Assembly (NCBI RefSeq): GCF_025060895.1
Contig: NZ_JANZKV010000174.1
Location: 1 to 57,558 of the forward strand
Origin: Stieleria sedimenti
GTDB lineage: Bacteria; Planctomycetota; Planctomycetia; Pirellulales; Pirellulaceae
Direction of reading: 5' to 3'
DNA length: 57,558 nucleotides
Shown in pieces: positions 17,855 through 26,314 of the stretch. The notes below the pieces were generated by a model. That model ran no database searches and had not been told where the DNA came from. It saw only the letters and a list, made by a program, of their open reading frames with translations. Position 1 is the stretch's first letter; every line of letters begins with the position of its first letter. The position numbers and the translations under genes are program-made.

Positions 17855-17901
17855 CACCCTCCTGACAGGAGGGTCGAGCGCAGCGAGGGGAGGTCGAGCG
17901 G
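17855..17901. repeat. Short palindromic element (element C, copy 1)
   Basis: A perfect small palindrome CCCTCCTGACAGGAGGG (17857-17873) is followed by GTCGAGCGCAGCGAGGGGAGG and TCGAGCG. A related sequence (GGCAGGAGGGGCGAGCGAAG..GGGAGGTCGAACG) occurs at 45239-45274, so this is a dispersed intergenic element. Confidence 0.6.
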
Positions 17902-18181
17902 TGAATCACCACTTTCACTTCAGTGTGATCCGATCCCGTCAACGCACAAAGGCAAGCTGTCGCTTCGCTGCGTTTGGCTCTCCCAGGAAACATTGGTTTC
18001 GATACATCTCTTACGCGTCAGATCTGACCTGAGTGGATGGTTTCGGCCAACGCCCGTTTCCAGCCATCGCCTGGGTTGCACAAAATCGCCGTCTCGTGCC
18101 ACCCCTAAATTTCTGCCGAATCGATTCTGCGATGGGCCATCGATGAGCATGGAGCGGTTGGGCATCAAAAACACGCTTGAC

Positions 18182-18270
18182 ATCAGCCGATTCGCGCAAG
18201 CGTTCGGGCCTCGGCAACCGCGAAGAGCCCGTAGCACGAAGGGCCCGTAGGCTGGCGCCAAACGGCTGAT
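18182..18270. repeat. Palindromic element (element B, copy 1)
   Basis: ATCAGCCGATTCGCGCAAGC at 18182-18201, continuing to GGGCC, pairs with GGGCCCGTAGGCTGGCGCCA (from 18241) ending in CGGCTGAT at 18270, with a loop of about 30 bases. The arms are the same sequence family as the hairpin at 57471-57551. Confidence 0.65.
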
Positions 18271-18419
18271 CCCAAGAAGCCCCCCAGGGAATTGAAACCG
18301 CCAAAATCCTTCGAATGAATGCATGTTTCAACGGAGAGATTTTGCGCAGCCCATCCATCTCCTAAGGTCCGCTTCGAAAATGGCACGATGCCCAGGGATG
18401 CGAGCCAGCCGACCGGCGT

Positions 18420-21230
18420 TTACTCCAGTTCTTCTTTCGCCTTCGCTTCGAAATCGCCTGCGACCGCCTTGACCAGTTTGTCCCAGTCGATGTAGTTGCG
18501 AATCGCGTCATTGACGCTTTCAACGCTGGCCGATTCGATGCGTTCGTCGTGTTCGGCGGCCGCTTCCATGGTTCGATCCAGGAACATCGTCTGGATCAAT
18601 TCACTCGCCAGCGATCCGTCATTGGCTCGGCGGACCCGCTCGGCTTGCAAGTAGGCCGACTTCGCCTTGGCCAATTCGTCTTCCGTCACGCCGTCTGTTC
18701 GTAACCGTTCGATCTCTTCACGCATCACTTCCATCAATCGGTCTTTGTTTTCCGGATTCGTGATCGCGTAGATCGTCAAATCAACCCGGTCGTCTTTTGC
18801 GCGTGCGCTCAAACCGCTTCGCACCGTGTACGACAGGCCTTCTTGTTGCCGGACGCGATCGGCCAAGCGACTGCTGAGCCCACCGCCGCCGAGGATGAAG
18901 TTGCCGAGCACGAGCGGTGCGTAGGCCGAATCGGTATCGGCCAATTCCATCTGCAGCGACGAATAGAAGAACGCATTGGCTTTGTCCGGCGTGTTGAGCG
19001 TCGCAAGCGAACCTTCTGCATCCGCGTTGGCCGGGCGATCGACGCGGACGTAGGGAACATCGGATTCCCAGCCGGCAAGCATTTCTTCGACTTGAGACTT
19101 CACGTCGTCGGCATCGAAATCGCCGACGACGGACAGTTCGCCGACGTTTCCGCCGACCAACTCGTTGAACAGCGACTGGACCTGTTCGACTGTCACGGAC
19201 TGGTACATTTCGATTTCTTCGTCCAGCGTTTGGACGTAGCGAATGTCATCTTTGCCGTAGGGTGAAATCGCCCGTTTGACCGCTCGGGCCGCCACCGCGG
19301 TCGGCTCGCTGGCGCTTTGTTGTAAACCCGTGACGACTTGGCGTTTGATCACTTCCAATTCTTCGCCACTGAGCCGCGGATGTCGAAGGACATCGCCGAT
19401 CAGCGCGATCACGTCGGTCAGGTATTCACGTTTCGTCTTCAGCGATAGTTGCAGCAGTCCGGGGGTGCTGTAGAGCTGCATGTCGGCTCGCAGTCGTGTC
19501 AGTTCATCTTGCAGGGCCTGGTAATCGAGCGACTCGGTACCGCGGGCCATCAAGATGCCCAGCAGTTCGACGGCGCCCAAGCGATCGATCATCGTTTCGG
19601 CGGTCCCGAAACGTAGTGTCAGGTACAGGGAAACCGATCCCCCACGTGTCTGCTTGGGCAGCAGGGCATATTCGATTCCATTGTCGAGCGTTCCACGCAG
19701 CGTCCGCGCTTCGATCTTCATGGGATCGGGATCGAATTGCTCGCCGGCCTGAATCACTTCGCGTCCCTTGTAGTCCTTCAGCTTGGCCAACAGATCCGGC
19801 GACTCAGGGATTTGAACGCGTTGGGCATCATCGCTGGGGATGAACAGTCCGACGGTGCGGTTGTTCCGGACCAGGTACTTCTGGGCGGCCGCTTGGACCT
19901 GTTCCGCATTGAGTTCTTCGACGATGTCGCGGAACAAGAAGTAGAGTCGCCAGTCACCTTGGGCGGCCCATTCGCTCAGCGAGACGGCCAGTTTGTCGGT
20001 GTTGGCCGCTTCGAGTTCACGTTGCTTCAGGATTTGCTGCTTGGCACGCTCGACTTCTTGTTCGGTGATCGGATTCTCCGCGAATGAATCCTCCAAGATC
20101 GAGATCAATTTGACGCGAGCGTCTTCGATCGAGTGGTCTTCCGGGACTTCGGCGATCGCCATCAACAATCCCGGTTCGGCAAACGCGTAGGCGAGCGAGT
20201 ACACGTTGCTGGCGATCTTGGTTTCGACAAGGTTCTTGTAAAGTCTGCCGCTCGGCTCGTCTCCCAGCACGATCGAAAGGGCTTTGACGGCGGCGAAGTC
20301 GGGGTGGCTGCCCGATGGGATGTGATAGGCCGCTCCGACCAGTTGCACGTCGCCGACGCGTCTTAACACCACGGTTCGTTCGCCATCCTGGGGCGGCTCG
20401 GTGGTGTAGGTCGGATCGATCGGGATGTCCGGCGCGATGAGCCCGCCGAAGGAATCGCCGATCATTTCGATCGCTTTGGCTTCGTCAAACTTGCCCGCAA
20501 CGATCAATAGAATGTTGTCGGGACGATAGTACTTGCGATAAAAACGTCGCAAATTCACCACCGGCACCCGTTCGATGTCGCTGCGGTTGCCGATCGTCGA
20601 TTGCCCATAGTTGTGCCAATCGTAGGCCGCCGACTGGATTCGCTGCATCAAGACCCGGAACGGCGAATTTTCACCCCGCTCGAACTCATTGCGAACCACG
20701 GTCATTTCGCTTTCCAAGTCTTCGCCCTTGATGAAGCTATTCATCAATCGATCGGCTTCCAGCGACAAGGCGAATTGCAGATTTTCCTCGCTGGCCGGCA
20801 AGGTCTCGTAGTAATTCGTGCGGTCGACCCACGTGGTGCCGTTGAAATTGGCCCCCCGCTCGGTCAGGTCCTTGGGGATCGAAGGGTGCGCCGGGGTCCC
20901 CTTGAAGAGCATGTGCTCGAGCAAGTGCGCCATGCCGGCTTCACCGTAACCCTCGTGGCGGGAGCCGACAAAGACTGTCATATTGACCGTCACGACCTCC
21001 TTGCTGTCGTCGGGGAACAGCAGCACGCGGACGCCGTTTTCGAGCTTGTATTCTGAGATGCCTTCGATTTCGGTGACTTTCATCAGTTCCTGGGGTGATT
21101 GATCACCGTCATTTTCGTTGGTTTGGGTCGACGTTTCGGCGGTCACACTTTCTTGCCCGGCCGCCGGAACGGACAGCAGGGACAGTGCGACGACACAGGA
21201 CGCGGCCATGGGGCAGATGATTCGCTTCAC
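18420..21230 (-). CDS. Double-length M16 zinc metallopeptidase
   Basis: 936 residues with a signal peptide (MAASCVVALSLLSVPAAG). Two M16 halves are present. The N-terminal half carries the inverted zinc motif H102-L-L-E105-H106 with the distal glutamate in 'NEFERGE' (about E182). 'AHLLEHMLFKGT' and 'GANFNGTTWVDRTNYYETLP' are classic. The second half (from about residue 510, 'TLDNGIEYALLP') lacks the zinc motif, as in pitrilysin-like and YmxG/PqqL-type pairs, and provides 'LSYTVRSG' near the substrate site. Predicted to degrade peptides in the periplasm. The gene stands alone: upstream lies a 390-bp repeat region, downstream the gene-free stretch. Confidence 0.93.
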   Translation of the reverse strand: MKRIICPMAASCVVALSLLSVPAAGQESVTAETSTQTNENDGDQSPQELMKVTEIEGISEYKLENGVRVLLFPDDSKEVVTVNMTVFVGSRHEGYGEAGMAHLLEHMLFKGTPAHPSIPKDLTERGANFNGTTWVDRTNYYETLPASEENLQFALSLEADRLMNSFIKGEDLESEMTVVRNEFERGENSPFRVLMQRIQSAAYDWHNYGQSTIGNRSDIERVPVVNLRRFYRKYYRPDNILLIVAGKFDEAKAIEMIGDSFGGLIAPDIPIDPTYTTEPPQDGERTVVLRRVGDVQLVGAAYHIPSGSHPDFAAVKALSIVLGDEPSGRLYKNLVETKIASNVYSLAYAFAEPGLLMAIAEVPEDHSIEDARVKLISILEDSFAENPITEQEVERAKQQILKQRELEAANTDKLAVSLSEWAAQGDWRLYFLFRDIVEELNAEQVQAAAQKYLVRNNRTVGLFIPSDDAQRVQIPESPDLLAKLKDYKGREVIQAGEQFDPDPMKIEARTLRGTLDNGIEYALLPKQTRGGSVSLYLTLRFGTAETMIDRLGAVELLGILMARGTESLDYQALQDELTRLRADMQLYSTPGLLQLSLKTKREYLTDVIALIGDVLRHPRLSGEELEVIKRQVVTGLQQSASEPTAVAARAVKRAISPYGKDDIRYVQTLDEEIEMYQSVTVEQVQSLFNELVGGNVGELSVVGDFDADDVKSQVEEMLAGWESDVPYVRVDRPANADAEGSLATLNTPDKANAFFYSSLQMELADTDSAYAPLVLGNFILGGGGLSSRLADRVRQQEGLSYTVRSGLSARAKDDRVDLTIYAITNPENKDRLMEVMREEIERLRTDGVTEDELAKAKSAYLQAERVRRANDGSLASELIQTMFLDRTMEAAAEHDERIESASVESVNDAIRNYIDWDKLVKAVAGDFEAKAKEELE

Positions 21231-21360
21231 TTTCAGACTCCGTCTTTTCCAGTTTTCGTGGGACCGGCATGTCGCGATCGCATTGAAGTGTTAGTGACAG
21301 TATTGTATCGAAGGCACCGCCCGGACATAGCTGGGGCAGCGTTGGGTCGCCACAGCAACG

Positions 21361-21550
21361 AAAGACCGGAGGGCTCGCGCCCTACCGCTAACAAAAACAC
21401 ACCCTAAAGGTGTGAGCGGAACGGCGCGAGCCGTCCGGTCGCGTTTCAAAAACACCGTGAAAGACCGGAGGGCTCGCGATCTACCGCTAACAAAAACACA
21501 CCCTCAAGCTGTGAGCGGAACGGCGCGAGCCGTCCGGTCGCGCCCCAAGA
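21361..21550. repeat. Two tandem copies of a 99-bp palindromic repeat
   Basis: Copy 1 begins at 21361 and copy 2 at 21460, nearly identical. Each reads GACCGGAGGGCTCGCG..CTACCGCTAAC, then GTGAGCGGAACGGCGCGAGC and CGTCCGGTCGCG, so the ends of each copy are inverted repeats of each other. Together they fill most of the gap between the M16 gene and the Rieske gene; 21231-21360 shows nothing else. Confidence 0.8.
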
Positions 21551-21621
21551 ACACCTCGCTTGGCGTCAGAGTCGCTGCCGGGCGCCCGTCGACGGGGGCA
21601 GCACTCCCAAGGAAAAAAACA

Positions 21622-21957
21622 ATGCAATCAGAATCTCAGAACGATTGGATCGATGTGGCGAGTGCCGCTGATCTTTCCGCCGGCCAGGCGTTGGAGGTCG
21701 TGGTGGGGGAGCACGTCATCGCCATCTTCCGCGACGCGGATTCGCTCTACGCGCTCGACGGCCTGTGCGCCCATCAAGGCGGCCCGGTTGCCAAAGGTGA
21801 ACTCTCCAAAACTGATGCCGGCAAGACTTGCGTGACCTGTCCGTGGCACGGCTGGCAATACGAACTGGCCACCGGAATCCAGACCGTCAACCGCCAGCCG
21901 CTGCAACGCACCTTCCCGGTACGCGAGCGAGACGGCCGCGTGGAAGTCCAGATCTAA
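21622..21957 (+). CDS. Small Rieske [2Fe-2S] ferredoxin
   Basis: 111 residues starting at ATG 21622, which has AAGGA at 21610-21614 at good spacing; the longer frame from 21412 runs through the repeat and is not used. The Rieske cluster ligands are C49-x-H51 ('LCAHQGGP') and C73-x-x-H76 ('TCPWHGWQY'). The length and the lack of any membrane anchor or catalytic domain fit a soluble ferredoxin of the NirD/BphF type that passes electrons to an oxygenase or reductase. No partner gene is adjacent. A perfect inverted repeat follows the stop codon. Confidence 0.93.
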   Translation: MQSESQNDWIDVASAADLSAGQALEVVVGEHVIAIFRDADSLYALDGLCAHQGGPVAKGELSKTDAGKTCVTCPWHGWQYELATGIQTVNRQPLQRTFPVRERDGRVEVQI

Positions 21958-21966
21958 GCCCACCAA

Positions 21967-22024
21967 TGGCAGCGCGAACCCACGGATTCTTTTGCACCCT
22001 GTCATCCGTGGGTTCGCGCTGCCA
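21967..22024. repeat. Perfect 21-nt inverted repeat after the Rieske gene
   Basis: TGGCAGCGCGAACCCACGGA(T) at 21967-21987 is the exact complement of 22004-22024, with a 16-nt loop. A half copy (ATCCGTGGGTT) follows, running into TTTTCTT. It may end transcription of the Rieske gene. Confidence 0.75.
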
Positions 22025-22207
22025 TCCGTGGGTTTTCTTATTAGTGGTTCGCTCGCTTATCTTGCTGGAGTGTTTCGTCAAGATTGATTCGATTGCACGG
22101 TGATCTCGCAGGAATGACTTGAGAATTGGGTGGGGACGCGTCAGACTGATTGGCGGTCTGATGTGATCCTTTCGTTTTCTGACTCCATTTATCACGGTTG
22201 CAGCCGA

Positions 22208-24643
22208 ATGTATTCGCGTCTCTTGCGACATCCACTCGCTCCTCTCGCAGTGCTCGCGACTGCATTCCTGTTCTTGGGGGGGCTGTCTCCGAAGCATCTC
22301 AGGGCGGAGTCAGCCGATCGACCCAATATCGTTCTCATCCTGGCCGACGATTTGGGGTTCTCCGACTTGGGCTGTTACGGCGGTGAAATCCAGACGCCGA
22401 ACCTGGATGCGTTGGCTGAAGATGGATTGCGGTTCACCCAGTTCTACAACACCGGGCGCTGCTGGCCGACACGCGGATCGATGATGACGGGATATTACGC
22501 CCAGCAAATCCGTCGCGACTTTTTGCCAGGCGTTCCGAGCGGCGGTGGCAACCGTGGCCTGCGACCCGATTGGGCCGTGCTGCTGCCGGAGATGTTGTCT
22601 GAGGTTGGCTACCGATCCTATCACACCGGTAAATGGCACATCGACGACACGCCCACCAACTGCGGATTCGAAAAGACATCGCTGAACCAGACGGGGCGCT
22701 ATTTCAAGCCCAACAACGGCCCCAACGGAAAACCCATCCGGCCGCTGCGGTTCGACGACGAATTTTACTTGACCAGCGCGATGGCTGATGATGCGATCGA
22801 GAACTTGAAGGAACACGCCGAACAACATCCCGATCAACCGTTCTTTCAATACCTGGCGTTCACGGCGCCGCATTTCCCGCTGCACGCGCTGCCGGAAGAC
22901 ATCGCGCTGTATACCGATACCTACAAGAGTGGCTGGGAAGCGATCCGCCGCCAACGTTGGCAACGCATGCAAGCCATGGGGCTGTTGGATCCCCAATCGG
23001 CCGATCACCTTTCGGCAGTCGAACGAGACTTGGGGCCACCGTACCATTTCCCCGAGGCGTTTGAAATCCTTGGCGAGGGTGAAACCAACCGTCCCGTGGC
23101 CTGGAATCAGTTGACGGAGAAGCAGAAACAGTTCCAAGCGACCAAGATGGCGATTCATGCAGCGATGGTCCACCGTATGGACATTGCGATCGGACGTGTC
23201 CTTGATCAGGTCCGCGCGATGGATCGCTGGGACGACACGATCATCATGTTTCTGTCCGACAATGGCGCGAGCGCCGAGATCATGGTCCGAGGCGACGGGC
23301 ATGATCCGGCCGAACCGCCGGGGTCGGCACTGACCTATCTGTGCCTCGGCCCTGGTTGGTCCACCACCTCCAACACTCCGTTTCGCCGCCACAAAACATG
23401 GACCCACGAGGGCGGCATCGCGACTCCGTTCATCGTCTCCTGGCCGAATCGAATCAAAGATCACGGTCAGTTTCGGCGTGACCCCCAACACGTGATCGAT
23501 GTCGCCGCAACGCTGCTGGACTTGACCGGCGCGACGCACCCCGACGATGCCCCGCCGCCGCCGGGGACAAGTTTTCTCGCTGACTTGGATGACGCGTCTT
23601 CCGCGGACGAGCGGACGCTTTGGTGGTACCATGACGGCCACCGGGCGATCCGACGGGGACGCTGGAAAGCTGTGTCTCCGATCGGTGAACCGTGGGAGTT
23701 GTACGATCTGTCCAACGATCGGATCGAGTCGGTCGATCTTGCCTTGCCGCATGCCGAGAAGCTGGCCGAGTTGGTCGCGGCATGGGAACAGCAACTCCAG
23801 GATTCGATCGAACTCGCCACAAAAAATCTTGCTGACGAAGCCCGCGGGAAGGAAGCTCGGTGGAATCGCCAATCCGACGTGATGTCCAAGGCCCAGCAAG
23901 ACGGACGCATCAAACGCACCCAAGTGCTACCCAACGGGGAAACGTTCTTCGTCGCGGATCGGCATGCGTTTTTGATGAAACCCGAAGCGCCGGCAAAGTC
24001 GAAACTCGGCAAGCCATGGATCTTTTACGCGCCCGCCTTGTCGCGCTATCCCGACGCGCATGAGTCGTGGATGCACCAGCAGTTCCTCGATGCCGGGATC
24101 GCCGTCGCGGGAATCGATGTCGGCGAAGCTTACGGAAGCCCCCACAGCCAACCGTTCTTTGATGCCTTCTACGACGAAATGGTCGCGCGGGGCTACAGCA
24201 CCAAGCCGGCCTTGCTGGGGCGCAGTCGAGGCGGGTTGTACGTCAGCCGGTTTGCGATCGAGCGTCCGAAACGCGTTGCGGCAATCGGCGGCATCTATCC
24301 GGTCCTTGACTACACCAGCTATCCCGGTGTGGAACGCGCCGCCGCGGTCTATGGCGTTTCGGCGGATGAACTTCAACAGCGACAGGATGAGCTAAACCCT
24401 GCTAAAAATCTGAACGTGATCGCTGAAGCCGGCATCCCCGTTTATCTGATTCACGGAAACGACGACCGCGTGGTCCCGATCGATCGAAACTCTGCCGTGC
24501 TGGAATCCGCTTACCGGTCGGCCGGGAATGCGGATGCGATCACATTGGAACGTGTCGATGGCCAAGGGCATAATTTCTGGGAAGGCTTTTTTCGCAGCCA
24601 GAAGTTGATCGATTTCTTGATCACGAAGGCCAAGGGCGACTGA
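22208..24643 (+). CDS. Secreted sulfatase fused to an alpha/beta-hydrolase
   Basis: 811 residues from ATG 22208, which begins a good signal peptide (APLAVLATAFLFLGGL); the frame is open further up, to 22130. Residues about 38-540 form a sulfatase with metal site 'LADDLGFSDLGCYGG', formylglycine motif C85 in 'RCWPTRGSMMTG', 'HTGKWHI' and 'FLSDNGAS'. Residues about 600-811 form a second domain with an alpha/beta-hydrolase triad: S673 in 'LGRSRGG', D752/D753 in 'IHGNDDRVVP', H788 in 'GQGHNFWEG'. The domain resembles prolyl-oligopeptidase/acetylxylan-esterase type hydrolases. A single polypeptide would remove both sulfate and ester groups from one polysaccharide; this is inferred. Confidence 0.9.
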   Translation: MYSRLLRHPLAPLAVLATAFLFLGGLSPKHLRAESADRPNIVLILADDLGFSDLGCYGGEIQTPNLDALAEDGLRFTQFYNTGRCWPTRGSMMTGYYAQQIRRDFLPGVPSGGGNRGLRPDWAVLLPEMLSEVGYRSYHTGKWHIDDTPTNCGFEKTSLNQTGRYFKPNNGPNGKPIRPLRFDDEFYLTSAMADDAIENLKEHAEQHPDQPFFQYLAFTAPHFPLHALPEDIALYTDTYKSGWEAIRRQRWQRMQAMGLLDPQSADHLSAVERDLGPPYHFPEAFEILGEGETNRPVAWNQLTEKQKQFQATKMAIHAAMVHRMDIAIGRVLDQVRAMDRWDDTIIMFLSDNGASAEIMVRGDGHDPAEPPGSALTYLCLGPGWSTTSNTPFRRHKTWTHEGGIATPFIVSWPNRIKDHGQFRRDPQHVIDVAATLLDLTGATHPDDAPPPPGTSFLADLDDASSADERTLWWYHDGHRAIRRGRWKAVSPIGEPWELYDLSNDRIESVDLALPHAEKLAELVAAWEQQLQDSIELATKNLADEARGKEARWNRQSDVMSKAQQDGRIKRTQVLPNGETFFVADRHAFLMKPEAPAKSKLGKPWIFYAPALSRYPDAHESWMHQQFLDAGIAVAGIDVGEAYGSPHSQPFFDAFYDEMVARGYSTKPALLGRSRGGLYVSRFAIERPKRVAAIGGIYPVLDYTSYPGVERAAAVYGVSADELQQRQDELNPAKNLNVIAEAGIPVYLIHGNDDRVVPIDRNSAVLESAYRSAGNADAITLERVDGQGHNFWEGFFRSQKLIDFLITKAKGD

Positions 24644-24661
24644 GCGGATCGGCTTGCATCA

Positions 24662-24812
24662 TCATTCCTTTTGTTTCGCGAGATGTTTTGCCAATTCGAT
24701 CAATCAAACGCGTTTGTCGTTGTCTTGGTCGGCTTGCTTCAAAATGGTTTTGGCAAGTTGGCCGCTGACCGGTGACTCGAAAAACTCTGCTTCATCGTCA
24801 CGTCTCACACGT
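24662..24812 (-). pseudogene. Relic of an EF-hand protein with in-frame stop
   Basis: Reading the minus strand just downstream of the acetyltransferase stop gives 'DDEAEFFESPVSGQLAKTIL', then 'KQADQDNDKRV', a TGA at 24706-24704, then 'LIELAKHLAKQKE' and a stop at 24664-24662. The twelve-residue EF-hand loop D-Q-D-N-D-K-R-V-x-L-I-E is complete except that position 9 is the stop codon. The flanking helices also fit an EF-hand. This reads as the 3' end of a calcium-binding protein gene lost through a nonsense mutation. The 5' end overlaps the acetyltransferase gene in another frame, so the true extent is unknown. Confidence 0.5.
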
Positions 24813-25998
24813 TGGCGAGTTGACCGGTCCGTCCTGAGTAGCATCCTTTGGCGAATCTCACGCACTTTTGCATGAGCGGGAGCAGCGTGGTGACCGCCCC
24901 GTTCATCTTCGTTTCCAAGCCGATCACGATACTTTGGAACGCAAGTCGCTCAGCGTAGAGGCTGTTGATGAGAGCATTATTCGGGTCGGTGCAGGAATCG
25001 CAGACGGCGCATCCCGATTGGTGAAGCCAGTGAACGTTTTGCAGTTCCAATAAAAAGCCGGGTGAAAACTCAGCGAATCGTTCATCGTAGGCGGTCTTGT
25101 ATCCACTGACGTGTCCGCCGCTGTGGAGGTCGACGAGCATGGCGATGGGGGTCCCATCGAGCGTGAGTCGGCCGAATCGGATCGAGTCCTGTTGTCCGAA
25201 GCGATCGACCATTTCCAGAAAAAAGGCAAGTGATTGACTTCGGCAGGCCAACGCGGTGCCCTCGCGCCCCTTCCAGCCACTGGCTTCCAAGTCAACGAAT
25301 TGGTGTGCCCATTGGTGAAGATCCTCTGTGCCCCCTGAGTGTTGGAAGGCGACTTCGCCTTCCCCCTGCAACCTGGTGAGAAGTTTCCTGGCTTTTTTTC
25401 GACGGTTCTTTGACATGCATTGGCGGAGGTACACTTCGGCGTCTCCGCCAGGCTCCACCGCCGCCCGCGAAAAACGATCGCGGTTGAAGATCGAAAGTCG
25501 GTTTTGGACTGCGGTGCTGCGAAGGACCTGATCAAATTCCGGCGCGGCCGAGACGGTATCAAAGGCCATCAATCGGACGCCATTTTCCGAGAGCGAAGCA
25601 AAGATCGCGGCGAGTGCTTCACCGGCGCAGTCGGCATCCAACAACGGGGTGGAGTCGAACGCTTCATCCGGGCGCCACGCGTGAACGCAATGGATCGGCA
25701 AGCGATAAAACGCTTGTTTCACCAGGGGCATCACCCCGTATATTTCTGGCTTGTCGCCATTCGCACGCGTCCCTTCGACTACCAACAAACGCGCCGACGT
25801 TTCCGACCGGTGCTTCAAGAGCGGAATCAAAAACTCCGGCTCGTAACAGGGGTTTCGCCACGCACAGCGTTCGACCAGCCGTCGCCAGGCCGGGACCAAC
25901 GACTCCAGTGCGCCGGGATCGTCGATGATGCGTCCGCGTAGCGCTGCTGTCTTCGTCTCACAACACGGGGATGGCGGAGAGGATAAAAGGGTGGCCAT
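24805..25998 (-). CDS. CelD/BcsL family GNAT-like acetyltransferase
   Basis: 397 residues from ATG 25998. Two GNAT-like halves are typical of the family (PF13480 type): 'WRRLVERCAWRNPCYEPEFL' near the N terminus, 'MSKNRRKKARKLLTRLQGEGE' in the middle, and 'RFGRLTLDGTPIAMLVDLHSGG' plus 'GYKTAYDERFAEFSPGFLL' in the C-terminal half. Members are found with cellulose and exopolysaccharide synthesis genes and are thought to acylate sugars, or to act like FemAB peptidyltransferases. It is divergent from the giant surface protein gene with a 316-bp gap that I could not assign to anything but promoters. Eight Cys residues, several near the C terminus, are unusual for this family. Confidence 0.85.
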   Translation of the reverse strand: MATLLSSPPSPCCETKTAALRGRIIDDPGALESLVPAWRRLVERCAWRNPCYEPEFLIPLLKHRSETSARLLVVEGTRANGDKPEIYGVMPLVKQAFYRLPIHCVHAWRPDEAFDSTPLLDADCAGEALAAIFASLSENGVRLMAFDTVSAAPEFDQVLRSTAVQNRLSIFNRDRFSRAAVEPGGDAEVYLRQCMSKNRRKKARKLLTRLQGEGEVAFQHSGGTEDLHQWAHQFVDLEASGWKGREGTALACRSQSLAFFLEMVDRFGQQDSIRFGRLTLDGTPIAMLVDLHSGGHVSGYKTAYDERFAEFSPGFLLELQNVHWLHQSGCAVCDSCTDPNNALINSLYAERLAFQSIVIGLETKMNGAVTTLLPLMQKCVRFAKGCYSGRTGQLANV

Positions 25999-26314
25999 GG
26001 CAGACTCGATGGAATTCCAAACGGATGACTGCCAACCATACGTTGCAAACTTGCGACATCGCTGCACTGCGGCACTTCACCCACCCAAGGTCCAGTCTCA
26101 CGGGTTCACATCGCTCATTTCGCCCGAAAAGATCCGCGACGAATCGCCGCGATGCATCGCATTCGGTCAGCCCGTTTCAAGGGGCTCGGGTGGTGTCGGT
26201 GATGACGGATGGGGAAATGTTGCGGGATTTTCTGGTCATGACGGTGGCACGGGCGTGGTGAGCCAACAAGAATACCGGGGTTCACCCGAGATTGACCCCC
26301 GTAAGGCAGGCTAC

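Noticed and set aside
17993-18250. 85-codon plus-strand ORF ending in element B
   Set aside because: Its end is the translation of the palindromic repeat; no family features.
16957-18419. Known housekeeping RNAs (tmRNA, RNase P, SRP, 6S) in the gene desert
   Set aside because: None of their conserved signature sequences could be found by eye.
21412-21621. 70-codon extension of the Rieske protein
   Set aside because: It is translated palindromic repeat; the ATG at 21622 has a ribosome site and gives the usual ferredoxin length.
22310-23923. 537-codon minus-strand ORF inside the sulfatase-hydrolase fusion
   Set aside because: It is the antisense shadow of a clearly recognisable sulfatase.
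24704-24706. Selenocysteine at the TGA inside the EF-hand relic
   Set aside because: Position 9 of an EF-hand has no use for Sec, and I see no SECIS-like stem directly after it.
25925-26314. 130-codon N-terminal extension of the giant gene
   Set aside because: It overlaps the start of the divergent acetyltransferase and lacks the basic LEPR-XLL type N terminus, which begins at 26315.
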